Assembly: GCF_001424385.1 (NCBI RefSeq)
Contig: NZ_LMPO01000008.1
Coordinates: 736,674-800,673, forward strand
Length of the DNA stretch: 64,000 nucleotides
Direction: 5' to 3'
From: Curtobacterium sp. Leaf183
GTDB taxonomy: Bacteria > Actinomycetota > Actinomycetes > Actinomycetales > Microbacteriaceae
Part shown: positions 18,082 through 27,035 of the stretch, one piece after another
How the letters are laid out: each line of letters starts with the position of its first letter
Position numbering within the stretch: position 1 is the first letter of the stretch
Made by a program: the position numbers and the translations under genes
Notes under the pieces: generated by a model
Databases searched by the model: none
The model's input: only the letters and a program-made list of their open reading frames with translations
Told to the model about the DNA's origin: nothing

Positions 18082-19425
18082 ATGAGCATGTCTCGCCCCA
18101 CCAGCATCTTCGACAGCGCACTCGTCCGACAGGCCCCGATCAGCGGTCTGGTCGGCCTCGCGGTGCTCCTCACGATGGTCGTGCCCGGCATGCCGGTGAC
18201 CGGGCCGGCGGCCTTCCTGGCGAGCATCGTCGTCGTCGCCGTCGCCACCCTGTTCGCGGCGTTCGCACCGCACGCGGCGGCATTCGTCCCCGTCGTCCTG
18301 GTGCTCGACTTCGTCGCCCTGGCACTGCTGCGCAGCGGGACCGGCGCGGGTGCGTCGGTGTTCACGTCCATGGTCGTGCTGCCCGTGGTGTGGTGGGCGT
18401 CCCTGCCGCGGCGTCGCACCATCGTCTTCGCGATGGCCGGCGTCGTCGGGGTGATCCTGGCGCCCTTCGTGCTCATGCCGGACGGGGCTCCTGGCGTCAG
18501 CGAACTGGTCCGTCTCGGCACCACGCTCATCGTGTTCGGCTCCGTGGCCGCCGTCGTGCACGAGCTCGCCGGACGTGCACGAGCGAGTGTCGAGGCCGCC
18601 GAGGAGCGCGAGCAGCAGGTCCGCACCGAGATCGAACGCGCGGCCGTGGTGCAGCGTTCCCTGCTGCCGTCGTCCGCGGACGGCTCGACGATCAGCAGCA
18701 CCCCGTTCGGCAGCGCCGCCGTCCACACGCGGTCCCTCGGGACGCTGCAGGTCGCAGGCACCTGCCTGCCGGCCAAGAGCGTCGGCGGGGACTTCTTCGA
18801 CTGGTACCCGACCGACGACGGACTCGCCCTCAGCCTGGGCGACGTGATGGGGAAGGGCGTCGGCGCGGGACTCATCGCCGCCGCCGTCCGCACGACCCTG
18901 CGGAGCGCCCGCGCCGTCGACGACCCCTCGATGGCGCTGCACCGGGCGTCCGACGGGCTCACCGCCGAGGACGGCCGCAGCGTCGTCGCGTTCACCACGC
19001 TCTTCCACGCTCGCCTGGGCAGCGACGGCTCGATGCGCTGGGCCGACGCCGGACACGGACTGGCCTTCGTGCTGCGGGCCGACGGAGGGGTGGAGCGACT
19101 GCGCTCGTCCGACCTGCCGCTCGGTCTGGGCATCCGCGACGAGTGGCGCACCTCGACGGGCACGCTCGACCCGGGCGACATGCTCATCGCCTTCAGCGAC
19201 GGCGTGCTCGACCTGTTCGGCGGCCGCGACGACGCGATCGACGCCGTGGCGGCCCTCGCCCGCGGCGAAGCGGACCGCGACCCGGCGGCGCTCGTGACCG
19301 TCCTGGCCCAGCGGGCCGACGCGGTCGTGCACGACGACGACGTCACCGTCGTGGCGCTCTGCCGGCAGCCCGTCACGGTCCCCGCAGCGGTGGACGCGGA
19401 CGCCGGACTCGCGCGCTCCGTCTGA
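18082..19425 (+). CDS. membrane PP2C/SpoIIE-type serine/threonine phosphatase
   Basis: 447 residues. About six hydrophobic helices (residues about 20-160) are followed by a coiled linker (ASVEAAEEREQQVRTEIERAA) and a SpoIIE-type phosphatase domain. The metal-binding Asp motifs are seen in KSVGGDFFDWY, LGDVMGKG and FSDGVLDLFGG, ending with DDDVTVVALC. Such proteins dephosphorylate anti-anti-sigma factors or similar partners in response to a membrane or linker signal. No anti-sigma partner gene is adjacent. A second in-frame ATG is at 18088. A strong palindromic terminator follows at 19454-19505. Confidence 0.85.
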   Translation: MSMSRPTSIFDSALVRQAPISGLVGLAVLLTMVVPGMPVTGPAAFLASIVVVAVATLFAAFAPHAAAFVPVVLVLDFVALALLRSGTGAGASVFTSMVVLPVVWWASLPRRRTIVFAMAGVVGVILAPFVLMPDGAPGVSELVRLGTTLIVFGSVAAVVHELAGRARASVEAAEEREQQVRTEIERAAVVQRSLLPSSADGSTISSTPFGSAAVHTRSLGTLQVAGTCLPAKSVGGDFFDWYPTDDGLALSLGDVMGKGVGAGLIAAAVRTTLRSARAVDDPSMALHRASDGLTAEDGRSVVAFTTLFHARLGSDGSMRWADAGHGLAFVLRADGGVERLRSSDLPLGLGIRDEWRTSTGTLDPGDMLIAFSDGVLDLFGGRDDAIDAVAALARGEADRDPAALVTVLAQRADAVVHDDDVTVVALCRQPVTVPAAVDADAGLARSV

Positions 19426-19453
19426 CGGCGGCAGTCGGACACCCACCGCGCAC

Positions 19454-19505
19454 GAGACGGACGGGAGGCTCGGTGCCAGCTGGCACCGAGCCTCCCGTCC
19501 GTCTC
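19454..19505. terminator. perfect 26-bp palindromic terminator (GGTGCCAGCTGGCACC family)
   Basis: A 52-bp perfect palindrome without a loop, centred on GGTGCCAGCTGGCACC with GGGAGGC/GCCTCCC shoulders, sits between the convergent PP2C gene and the polymerase/ligase gene. A close relative is at 30958-31005. It is suited to end transcription from both sides. Confidence 0.85.
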
Positions 19506-19537
19506 CGTGGTCGCGCCCACCCGGTGGGCCCGACCGG

Positions 19538-20839
19538 TCAGACCACGGCGCGCTCTCGGGACGGTGCGGTCCGAGCGACTCTGGCCGCTGCTGCGAGGTC
19601 GACGACGCCTGGCACTTCCGGGGCCGCCCGGGCCACACCGGAGGCCGGTGTGCACAGCGCCAGCGCCAGCCAGAGCACGGTCGAGGCGGCCGACATCGTC
19701 GCGAACCCGGAGTAGCAGAACCCGAGGGTGACGCCAGCCACGACCGCGATGCGCGCTGCGACCGGTGCCCGGCTGCGGAGTGCCGGCACGAGCTGGAGGA
19801 CCACGAGGGCGACGACCGGCACCAGGCCCAGGTCGAAGGCGAGGATCGCGTAGGAGTTCTCGAGACTCGTGCGGAGGACCGTGCCCTTCAGCGCCCAGGC
19901 GGCTCCCCATCCACCGCCGACCAGGGTGTGGTCCCAGATGTGGTCGAGGACGTACTGCGCGGCGGCTCCCCGTGCCGAGGACGAGCTGCCGTCATCGCCC
20001 GTCAGCCGCTCGACCAGACCGTCGAGCACCGTGGTGCGCGTCACGACCAGGACCGCCGCGCCACAGCTCACCATCGCCGTGACGATCGCGACGAAGGACC
20101 GGGTCGTCCGGACGAGGATCCATGCGAACCCGACGACCGCGACCACCGTGGGCACGCGCGAGGCGGACAGGACCACCGCGCTCAGCAGCAGCATCGCGGT
20201 GACGAGCCGGGCGGGGACCGGTCGGACGAACGCGGTCAGGGGGATCGCGATCGACGCGGCGAACCCGAGGTCGAGCGCACTGTCGAGCGTGCCACGCGGT
20301 CGGAACTGTCCGGTCACCGGGCCGGTTCCCCACGGCAGGTCCGAGTGCGACACCGACTGCAGGACCACCAGCACGGCGACGACGACCATGGTCCCCACGA
20401 AGACGAGCACCAGGCGGCGCAACGACCCCGGCGAGACCCGCTCCTGCACCCGTGCGGCGAAGCACAGCAGGATCGGCGCGAGGACGGCGTTCGTGAGCCC
20501 GAGGAGCGACGTCGGGCCGCTCCCGACGACCGCCTCGACGACGAGCAGGAACGCCACGATCGTCAGCCCGGCGTACCACCCACGTCTGTGCCCGACCTCG
20601 GCGGCGATCGCCTGCCAGCGACCGCGCATGCCGAACAGGCAGTACGCGCCGAGCAGGACCGTCGCCGGGTGGAGCGCACCGTTCCCCTCCCAGTCGCCGA
20701 TGAGCAGGCTGCCGGACGTGGAGGGGAGGACGAGGCGCAGCACGACGACCGACGCGAGGACGAACGTCGGGCGGGAGCTCTGCGTGGTGACGAACACCAG
20801 GCAGAACACCAGCCAGACGACGAGACGGAGGAGCTCCAT
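19538..20839 (-). CDS. O-antigen ligase/polymerase-like membrane protein
   Basis: 433 residues with about ten to twelve membrane helices. It begins MELLRLVVWLVFCLVFVTTQ and contains an extracytoplasmic loop with GTLDSALDLGF and RGAAAQYVLDHIWDHTLVGGG, features of the Wzy_C/O-antigen ligase superfamily. TGATG couples its start at 20839 to the stop of the flippase gene. It closes the second polysaccharide operon and ends before a strong palindromic terminator. It probably polymerises or attaches the second polymer. Confidence 0.75.
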   Translation of the reverse strand: MELLRLVVWLVFCLVFVTTQSSRPTFVLASVVVLRLVLPSTSGSLLIGDWEGNGALHPATVLLGAYCLFGMRGRWQAIAAEVGHRRGWYAGLTIVAFLLVVEAVVGSGPTSLLGLTNAVLAPILLCFAARVQERVSPGSLRRLVLVFVGTMVVVAVLVVLQSVSHSDLPWGTGPVTGQFRPRGTLDSALDLGFAASIAIPLTAFVRPVPARLVTAMLLLSAVVLSASRVPTVVAVVGFAWILVRTTRSFVAIVTAMVSCGAAVLVVTRTTVLDGLVERLTGDDGSSSSARGAAAQYVLDHIWDHTLVGGGWGAAWALKGTVLRTSLENSYAILAFDLGLVPVVALVVLQLVPALRSRAPVAARIAVVAGVTLGFCYSGFATMSAASTVLWLALALCTPASGVARAAPEVPGVVDLAAAARVARTAPSRERAVV

Positions 20840-22152
20840 CACGGACCTTTCGAGAAGACGGGGCGGACGAGCCCGACGGTGATCGACGCGACGTGTCGGA
20901 CGTCCGCCGGACGGATGGCGTAGAAGTCCCGGAACCGGGCGCCGGTGAGCCGCGCGGCCCCCCGCACGCTCCCGTTGCTCGACAGCAGGTTGCCCACGAG
21001 GGTCGCGCCGGCCGCACCGAGCGCACCGAACAGGGGGACCAGGGCGACGAGTGCGACCGCGTTCGCGAGACACCCGACGAGGATGCTCATGCTGCGGAGC
21101 TCCGGACGTCCGCGTGCGGTCAAGGTGCTGCCGGCGATGGAGCCGGGCACGCCGATCACGACCCCGACGGCGGTGACGACGACCGCCGGGACGGCCGGCG
21201 CGAACTGCGCACCGAACACCAGCGGGACCCAGAACACGGCCGTGCCGACCAACGGCAGCGTGGCGGCGAGCGCGAGCAGGCCCGAGGCCCGGGCGACCCG
21301 GGGCACACGTTGGTCGTCCGTCCCGGTGGCGTCGTTCGACAGCATCACCTCGCGCACGGCGTTCGTCACGATCAGGGGCACGTCGCTCACGTTGACCGCT
21401 ATGGCGTAGAGACCGAGCTGTTCGGCGTCGGACAAGGGCAGCACGAGGAGCTGGTCGAGGCGGACGAGCAGCACACCGGCCACCGACCCGAGCCAGCTGC
21501 GGAGGGAGAACCCGAGCAGCGCCGGACCGCGGAGTCCGTCGTTCGCCGACCGGTCGTCGACGCCGCGCGGCATGAACAGGTACACCACCCCGCCGACGAC
21601 CGGCGCGAACGCGATGAGCGCCGTCGCCGAGGCGATGTCGAGACGATCCGCCCCTGCCAACAGCACGGTGCCGACGATCTTGACCGACGCCCCGACGATG
21701 CGTTCGGCGCTGACGAACCCCCACGCGTGACGACCCGCCGCCCGCCCTCGGAGCAACGACACGAAGAGCGCCGGGACCGTGGCAGCGGATGCGGCAGCCA
21801 CGAGGGTCAGGAGCTCGGGGTCGTGCGTGCCGACGATCACGGGGCCCAGGGCGACGGCGACCACGAAGGCCGCGATGCCGCCACCGCCCAGCAGGGACGC
21901 CGCGAGCACCCAGCTGGAACGCGCGAGGCGGCGTCCCGAGGCGATCGCCTGGGTGACGGCGTCCGGCAGGCCGAACGTGGCGATGGACACCGCCAGGAGG
22001 AAGGGCGCCGTCACCGCTGCCAGCTCCCCACGCCCACTCACACCGAGCGTGTGCGCGAGGAACGGAGCCATGACGAACGTCGCCGCCGGCGGGAACAGGT
22101 TCCCGAAGACGAGGACGACGGTGCTCGAGCTGACCGGCCGCCCCGCGTTCAT
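20839..22152 (-). CDS. polysaccharide flippase (Wzx/MVF-type)
   Basis: 437 residues, twelve or so hydrophobic helices. Starts MNAGRPVSSSTVVLVFGNL, then FMAPFLAHTLGVSGRGEL, the same N-terminal pattern as the flippase at 4553-5806. ATG at 22152 overlaps the preceding stop as ATGA, and its own stop overlaps the ligase start. It should move lipid-linked saccharides outward for the second polymer. The two flippases are distinct in sequence, so the clusters probably make different glycans. Confidence 0.82.
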   Translation of the reverse strand: MNAGRPVSSSTVVLVFGNLFPPAATFVMAPFLAHTLGVSGRGELAAVTAPFLLAVSIATFGLPDAVTQAIASGRRLARSSWVLAASLLGGGGIAAFVVAVALGPVIVGTHDPELLTLVAAASAATVPALFVSLLRGRAAGRHAWGFVSAERIVGASVKIVGTVLLAGADRLDIASATALIAFAPVVGGVVYLFMPRGVDDRSANDGLRGPALLGFSLRSWLGSVAGVLLVRLDQLLVLPLSDAEQLGLYAIAVNVSDVPLIVTNAVREVMLSNDATGTDDQRVPRVARASGLLALAATLPLVGTAVFWVPLVFGAQFAPAVPAVVVTAVGVVIGVPGSIAGSTLTARGRPELRSMSILVGCLANAVALVALVPLFGALGAAGATLVGNLLSSNGSVRGAARLTGARFRDFYAIRPADVRHVASITVGLVRPVFSKGP

Positions 22153-23057
22153 CCGCGGAGGTCGAGCCGGTTGGCGTCGTGCCGGACGACGTCGTGCCGG
22201 ACGACGTCGAGCAGGTCGGGTGACAGCGTCGCCGCGATCTGGTCGTCGTTGCCGCCGTCCATGCCGTTGGCTCGGGACAACGCCGATCGCTGACCGCCGA
22301 CGATCGGGTACCAGAGTCGCGGGGCGTCCGCGAGCTGCGCCACCCGGACGCCGTTCGCGATCGCGCGAGCAGTGAGCCAGACGTCGTCGGCGTGGGGAGC
22401 GCACTGCCGGAACCCGTCGCCGTCACGTCGCAGGGCATCGAGGAAGGCGGGTGGGTAGATCACGCCGGACACACCCGTCAGGAACGAACCGTGGGAGGGC
22501 TCCTTGCTCTGGCACGGGGGCCAGCTCATGTACGGGGCCGGCCGCGAGTCGCTGGTGAGTGCGATGCGGTGCGCCCGGTGGCAGTGGATGACGTCGGGGG
22601 CGGCCTCGTGCGCCTCGACCAGGGGGCGGAGCCAGTCCCGGCCGTACCGCACGTCGTCGTCGGCCGTGACGAGCGGGAGGTCGTGCGACGTCTCCGACTG
22701 CACGAACGACCACCACTTGCCGTGCGGGCCGATCGGTTCGCCGACCCGGAGCTCGAGGCCGCGAGCGACCAGCCGCCGCAACGGGCGGGAACGGAGGGCG
22801 CGTGCACGGTCCGCCTCGTTGTCGACCCAGAGGATCAGGCGTCGTGGGCGGACCGTGCCGCCGACGATCGACTCGATCGCCAGGAACACGGTGCGCAGCC
22901 GCACGCCGTGCGAGGTGAGCGACACGACGACCTGCGCGTCGCCGGTGACGGCGCGTCGACGACCGACGAACAGCGCCGTCCTGGCGAGTTGGGCGACGGC
23001 GACCGCGACGGCCGAGGCGGCACGCACGGGCAGGGGCTTGCGCGGTGCGAGCGTCAT
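22149..23057 (-). CDS. glycosyltransferase-like protein (GT-A type)
   Basis: 302 residues. After a hydrophobic N-terminal helix (AVAVAVAQLARTALFVG) comes VVVSLTSHGVRLRTVFLAIES, then LILWVDNE, a DxD-like VTADDDVRYGRDWL and HADDVWLTARA. This is the layout of a family 2-like GT-A enzyme with a metal-binding Asp cluster. Start ATG at 23057 overlaps the upstream stop (ATGA), and its stop overlaps the flippase. The C-terminus contains a duplicated VVRHD segment. Donor unknown. Confidence 0.7.
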   Translation of the reverse strand: MTLAPRKPLPVRAASAVAVAVAQLARTALFVGRRRAVTGDAQVVVSLTSHGVRLRTVFLAIESIVGGTVRPRRLILWVDNEADRARALRSRPLRRLVARGLELRVGEPIGPHGKWWSFVQSETSHDLPLVTADDDVRYGRDWLRPLVEAHEAAPDVIHCHRAHRIALTSDSRPAPYMSWPPCQSKEPSHGSFLTGVSGVIYPPAFLDALRRDGDGFRQCAPHADDVWLTARAIANGVRVAQLADAPRLWYPIVGGQRSALSRANGMDGGNDDQIAATLSPDLLDVVRHDVVRHDANRLDLRG

Positions 23058-23578
23058 GCGACGTCCTCCAGCAGGCGCCAGACGTCCGCGCGGAACCGTT
23101 CGGCGTTCGCAGCGGACCGCGCGGCCGCGGTGCGGCAGCGGGCGCGCCGGGCCTCGGGGTCGCCGAGGCGTTCGGCCGTCAACGTCGCGACGAGCGCATC
23201 GGGGCGTTCCAGGTCGACCGCGAGCCCGGAACGGCCGAGCTCGCGCGCGAAGAGCACCTGGTGGTCGTCGACGTGTTCGCCGTGCGACGCGCGACGGCCG
23301 AGCACCAGCGGCCAGGTACCCGAAGCGAGCGCTCCGAACACGAGGCCCGGACTCGACTGACTGACGACGACGTCGGCCCAGTCCATGTGCGCCTGCATGC
23401 TCGCGGCGTCGAAGTAGTCGGCCGCGACCAGCACACCGGGCAGGTGGCTCGACCACCGTCCGACACCGTGCTGCACGACCCACTCGTCGCCGTCCCGTGT
23501 CGCGATGGCGTCGTGGGCGGCGTCCAAGAGGCGCTGGAACGGCTGCTCGTGGGTCCCGACGCTGAGCAGGATCCTCAT
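23054..23578 (-). CDS. Alg13/PssE-like glycosyltransferase subunit
   Basis: 174 residues, starting MRILLSVGTHEQPFQRLLDA, the N-terminal signature of the glycosyltransferase family 28 C-terminal domain (Alg13, PssE, EpsF types). ADVVVSQSSPGLVFGALASG and PLVLGRRASHGEHVDDHQ form the nucleotide-sugar binding site. The partner Alg14/PssD-like membrane subunit is encoded just upstream with ATGA overlap at 23575-23578. The pair should act as one enzyme adding a sugar at an early step on the lipid carrier. Confidence 0.85.
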   Translation of the reverse strand: MRILLSVGTHEQPFQRLLDAAHDAIATRDGDEWVVQHGVGRWSSHLPGVLVAADYFDAASMQAHMDWADVVVSQSSPGLVFGALASGTWPLVLGRRASHGEHVDDHQVLFARELGRSGLAVDLERPDALVATLTAERLGDPEARRARCRTAAARSAANAERFRADVWRLLEDVA

Positions 23579-24030
23579 CGGCTGACCGCCACGCGCTCGC
23601 GCCGGGGGAAGCCGGCGAGCTGTTCGTCCCACTGTGCGACGAAGCGGTCCGTCACCGGCCGGACGAGCCGCGCGGTCAGCGTGGGGTTGTCCATGCGATC
23701 GACGCACTCGACGAAGACGGTGCGCGTCCGGAAGACGAGTTTGCCGAGCCAGAAGAACGGGACGGCTGCCGCGGCGCCGCTGCTCACGATGACGTCGGGG
23801 CGCTCCTGACGGAGCGTCCGAGCGGCGATGCGGAGGTTGCGCACCAGGGCCGTGAGACTGCGGTTGGTCGGCCAGTGGAGCCCGTAGGTGCGGTGACCTG
23901 CGACCTTGGCGACCGCGTCGGGCTTCATGAACGTGGCGATGGCGACTTCGGTGCCCGCAGGAGCGGGGAGGAGCGCGAGCAGTTGGTCGAGGTGTCCCCC
24001 GCTGCTGCAGACGAACAGGATCCGGGTCAT
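23575..24030 (-). CDS. Alg14/PssD-like membrane anchor and acceptor-binding subunit
   Basis: 151 residues. The N-terminus MTRILFVCSSGGHLDQLLAL, the middle DVIVSSGAAAAVPFFWLGKL and FVECVDRMDNPTLTARLV match the oligosaccharide biosynthesis Alg14-like family, which brings the catalytic Alg13-like subunit to the membrane. Its stop overlaps the start of that subunit. Its own ATG (24030) overlaps the stop of the GT4 gene upstream. In eukaryotes this pair makes chitobiosyl-lipid; the bacterial sugar here is not known. Confidence 0.85.
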   Translation of the reverse strand: MTRILFVCSSGGHLDQLLALLPAPAGTEVAIATFMKPDAVAKVAGHRTYGLHWPTNRSLTALVRNLRIAARTLRQERPDVIVSSGAAAAVPFFWLGKLVFRTRTVFVECVDRMDNPTLTARLVRPVTDRFVAQWDEQLAGFPRRERVAVSR

Positions 24031-25133
24031 GCGTGGGTCTCCATCAGGTCTTGCGCCCGCTGCTCCCAGAGGGCAGCGGCGCGGTCGAGGGTCACTGGTT
24101 CGATGTAGTCGAGGCAGTCCTGGTCGGACGGGCGGCGGCTGTCAATCCGCTCGAGCAGGCGCGCTCGCAGGTCGGCGGCGGAGCCGTTCGTGAAGAGCTC
24201 GAGGAGGTCGGTGCGGTGCCCGAGCAGCGCCTGCATCTCGGTCGGGCCGATGCTGTCGGCGGCGAGCACCGGCGTCCCCACCGCCAGCGACTCGAGGAGC
24301 ACGATGCCCCAGGCCTCGCTGCGGGCACTGTGCACGAGCACGTCGGCCGCTGCCATGAACCCGTAGGGCTCGGCGAACGCTCCTTCGACCGACACCTGCA
24401 CCAACCCGCTCGGGTCGCGGTGACCGGCGAGTCGATCGGCCAGAGGCCCAGCGCCGACGATGCGCCAGTGCACCGGGACGCCCAGGCCCTCGAGCGCAGC
24501 GAGCGTGACGTCGAGGCCCTTGCGCTCGATCAGGCTGCCGACCGACACGACGGTGAACACCGTCGACCGACCGACGGCCTTCGCTGTCGCCGCGGCCCGG
24601 ACCGAGGCAGGGTCGACCGTGCTCGGGATCACGTCGGGACGGCGTGCGAGCCCGTAGACCCGCGTCATCGAGGTCGCGACCGTCTGCGTGTTCGCCGACA
24701 GGATCGACCGCGATCGGAAGACCGCGCCGATGAGTCGTTGCTTGAGACCGCCGAGGCGGATGTAGTCCGCGTGGTCGGTCGGGTCGAGGTCCTCGCAGTA
24801 GTTGAAGACGTGGTGTGCCACAGCGCGGTGCCGGTCGATCAGCGCGCAGGCCAGGATCGACGACCACAGCTTGACCACCACGAGCGACCGCGGCAGCGAG
24901 GCGAGGACCCGTCGCATCCGGCGTGCGACGTCGAGCGTGGCGATGTGGCTCTCGATCCCGAGCACGTGGACGGTCACCTCGGGTCGGAGCATCGTGACGA
25001 GCCCGCCGCCGCCGGAGTGCAGCACGACGTCGACGCGGTGCCCCCGTGCGGCGAGTTCGTTCGCGACGATCACGGTCTGCCGCTCAGCACCACCGAATCG
25101 GAGGTGCGGCTGGACGAAGATGTAGGAAGACAT
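24027..25133 (-). CDS. family 4 glycosyltransferase
   Basis: 368 residues. N-terminal lobe: FVQPHLRFGGAERQTVIVAN; donor lobe: FTVVSVGSLIERKGLDVTLAA and SARSEAWGIVLLESLAVGTPVL with the E-x7-E motif. It is the first gene of the second polysaccharide operon, with GAGGGA before the ATG at 25133. It is divergent from an acyltransferase gene, and a 29-bp palindrome lies in the shared 55-bp control region. It probably adds a sugar to the growing lipid-linked chain. Confidence 0.82.
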   Translation of the reverse strand: MSSYIFVQPHLRFGGAERQTVIVANELAARGHRVDVVLHSGGGGLVTMLRPEVTVHVLGIESHIATLDVARRMRRVLASLPRSLVVVKLWSSILACALIDRHRAVAHHVFNYCEDLDPTDHADYIRLGGLKQRLIGAVFRSRSILSANTQTVATSMTRVYGLARRPDVIPSTVDPASVRAAATAKAVGRSTVFTVVSVGSLIERKGLDVTLAALEGLGVPVHWRIVGAGPLADRLAGHRDPSGLVQVSVEGAFAEPYGFMAAADVLVHSARSEAWGIVLLESLAVGTPVLAADSIGPTEMQALLGHRTDLLELFTNGSAADLRARLLERIDSRRPSDQDCLDYIEPVTLDRAAALWEQRAQDLMETHA

Positions 25134-25145
25134 GGATCCCTCGGG

Positions 25146-25174
25146 TCAGGTTACATACGGTATATTACACCTGA
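25146..25174. promoter_or_regulatory. palindromic operator-like site in a divergent promoter
   Basis: TCAGGT and ACCTGA flank a strikingly AT-rich core (TACATACGGTATATTACA) within the 55 bases that separate two divergent polysaccharide genes. The core contains TATATT and, on the other strand, TATACC, either of which can be a -10 box. One bound regulator could control both directions. No regulator gene is adjacent. Confidence 0.5.
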
Positions 25175-25188
25175 ATGGAAGGAATCAC

Positions 25189-25731
25189 ATGCGCAATTTC
25201 TTCGGCCTCCGCCTCCCGCGCCCGTTGGTCTTCGCCGTCGTCTCCCGCATCGCCGGCGGCGACGTCGCGGCCCGCCGCCTGGGCCTCCGCGTCGGGCGAG
25301 GCTGTCGCGTGTACTCCTGCCGCGTCGCCTCCGAGTACTCGATGGTGTCCATCGGCGACCACACGACGGTGAGCGTCGACGTGCTCTTCATCACGCACGA
25401 CGGCACCGGATGGCTGGTGGACGACGACCGAGGACGTCGCTACCGCTACGCACCGATCACGGTCGGCAACCGGTGCTTCATCGGTGCGCGAGCAACGCTG
25501 ATGCCGGGTGTGCACGTCGGCGACGGCTCGATCGTCGCCGCGGGTGCCGTCGTCACGAAGTCGGTCCCTGCCGGGTCTGTCGTGGGCGGGGTGCCGGCGC
25601 GGGTCATCGGCCGCGCCGACGACCTCTTGGCGAAGATCGCGACGTGGCCCGCCGAGGCCGACAAACGCGGCCGGACGCCCCGGGAACGGATCGCCTCGAT
25701 CACCGAGGAACCGCCCCGCCCGCTCGGGTGA
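25189..25731 (+). CDS. hexapeptide-repeat acyltransferase
   Basis: 180 residues from ATG 25189, preceded by GAAGGA. The beta-helix hexapeptides are at IGDHTTVSVDV, VGNRCFIGARATLMPGVHVGDG and GSIVAAGAVVTKSVPAGSVV, ending GGVPARVIGRADDLLAKI. Conserved His in ITHDG may be the base. It resembles the sugar O-acetyltransferases of polysaccharide clusters. It is divergent from the GT4 gene and shares its AT-rich palindromic promoter, so it is probably co-regulated with the second cluster. Confidence 0.8.
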   Translation: MRNFFGLRLPRPLVFAVVSRIAGGDVAARRLGLRVGRGCRVYSCRVASEYSMVSIGDHTTVSVDVLFITHDGTGWLVDDDRGRRYRYAPITVGNRCFIGARATLMPGVHVGDGSIVAAGAVVTKSVPAGSVVGGVPARVIGRADDLLAKIATWPAEADKRGRTPRERIASITEEPPRPLG

Positions 25732-25861
25732 CGATCACGATGACGCCGCTGCCGGGGCACCTCGCCACGGCGACGGGTGATCGGCGCACCTCGGCGCCCC
25801 GCGGCTGTGCGCGTGCGCCGCGGTGTTGGGACACCGCGGTCACGCGCTCCTGATCACGGCC

Positions 25862-26407
25862 TCACGGAGCTCGGCGCGGCAGCACCCGCGCCGGGTTGCC
25901 GACCGCCACGCCACCCGGTGGGACGTCGTCGAGGACCACGGCCGCCGCACCGATCTTGGCGCCGGCACCGATCTCGATCGGACCGAGGATGAAGGCGCCC
26001 GCGCCGATGTCGGCACCGACGCCGATCCGCGGCAGCTCCTCAGCCGCAGTACCGCCGGTCCGACGGACGCCGATGGTCACGTTGTGCCGGAGTCGCACGC
26101 CCGACGCCACCTCTGCCAGCGGGTGGATTCCGAGGCCGTTCGCGTGGAGGACCACCACGCCGGGACCGAGTCTGGCGTTCGCCGGGATCGTCGCACCGAA
26201 GACGACCTGCAGGAAGAGTTGCTGCGCGGCACGGTACGGCAGCGTGACGACGCGGAGGGGAGCGGGCAGTCGCAGCGACGCCGAGGCCAGACGATGGCTC
26301 ACCAGGACGACCCGACCACTCCACCCTGGATTGGCGTGCCAATCTGCACGGATCACCGACAGCAGGCGCGGTCGCGCGGCAGTCGACGTCGAGGGTTGTT
26401 GTTTCAT
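25862..26407 (-). CDS. serine O-acetyltransferase-like acyltransferase
   Basis: 181 residues from ATG 26407 (MKQQPSTSTAARP); an in-frame start further out at 26434 would run into a palindrome. The N-terminal helical part (LSVIRADWHANPGWSGR) resembles the bacterial colanic/serine acetyltransferase group, followed by a beta-helix with VVLHANGLGIHPLAEV, RLRHNVTIGV and AVVLDDVPPGGVAVGNPARVLP. The likely task is O-acetylation of a polymer sugar. No Shine-Dalgarno is evident, so initiation may be leaderless or start elsewhere. It is separated from the convergent acyltransferase by 130 bases without a gene. Confidence 0.75.
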   Translation of the reverse strand: MKQQPSTSTAARPRLLSVIRADWHANPGWSGRVVLVSHRLASASLRLPAPLRVVTLPYRAAQQLFLQVVFGATIPANARLGPGVVVLHANGLGIHPLAEVASGVRLRHNVTIGVRRTGGTAAEELPRIGVGADIGAGAFILGPIEIGAGAKIGAAAVVLDDVPPGGVAVGNPARVLPRRAP

Positions 26408-26416
26408 ACACCAAAC

Positions 26417-26444
26417 CTGGCACACCAACAGCAAAATGTGCCAG
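26417..26444. promoter_or_regulatory. perfect CTGGCACA/TGTGCCAG inverted repeat
   Basis: Two perfect 8-base arms with a 12-base spacer, total 28 bp, lie ten bases upstream of the acyltransferase start. The flanks are AT-rich. The geometry is that of a dimeric regulator site overlapping the promoter. Confidence 0.5.
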
Positions 26445-26475
26445 CATTTCGTGTTTCAGTGGAGAGGAACCGCCG

Positions 26476-27035
26476 TCAGGCCATGGAGCGCAGCGCCCTC
26501 GCGATCACGGCGAGCGCCCGGTCGATCTCGTCCGCGACCCGCTCGTGCGTCGCCGTCGAGCGCCGGTAGGGGTCGTCCACGTCGTCGTCGGCGGGGTCGG
26601 CCAGCGGCGGGACGGTCCCCCGCAGCCGGGCGACCCGCTCGACCAGTTGCTGCGGGGTGGTGACGTCGTCCAGGTCCCCGGGCTCGAGCCCCTGCAGCAC
26701 GCGCGCGAACTGCTTGATCGTGAACACCCGCTTCGTCGCCCGCGGTGCGAGCTGCACCGCCGCCGCCCGGTGGGAGCGCTCGGCGGTCAGCACGAGGTCC
26801 GCGCTCGCGACGATGTCGGAGGTCAGGTACCGCGAGGCATGCGCCGACGGGTCCCCGCCCAGCCGCGCGGACTGCTCGGCGGCCGCGCCGTCCATCGCCG
26901 CGCCGTCGTCCGCGATGGTGCCGGCGGACTCGACGTCGAACGACGCCGCCGCGTCACCGAGACGCGCACGCAGCACCTGCGCGCCGAGCGGCGACCGACA
27001 GATGTTGCCGCTGCAGACGAACAGGACGCGCACAC

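Noticed and set aside
17953-19910. Long minus-strand frames opposite the PP2C phosphatase
   Set aside because: The plus-strand gene has all PP2C/SpoIIE motifs; the opposite frames are Arg/Pro/Ser-rich shadows.
25732-25861. Short gene between the two convergent acyltransferases
   Set aside because: No frame shows a start with a ribosome binding site or a protein-like sequence; only 130 bases are available.
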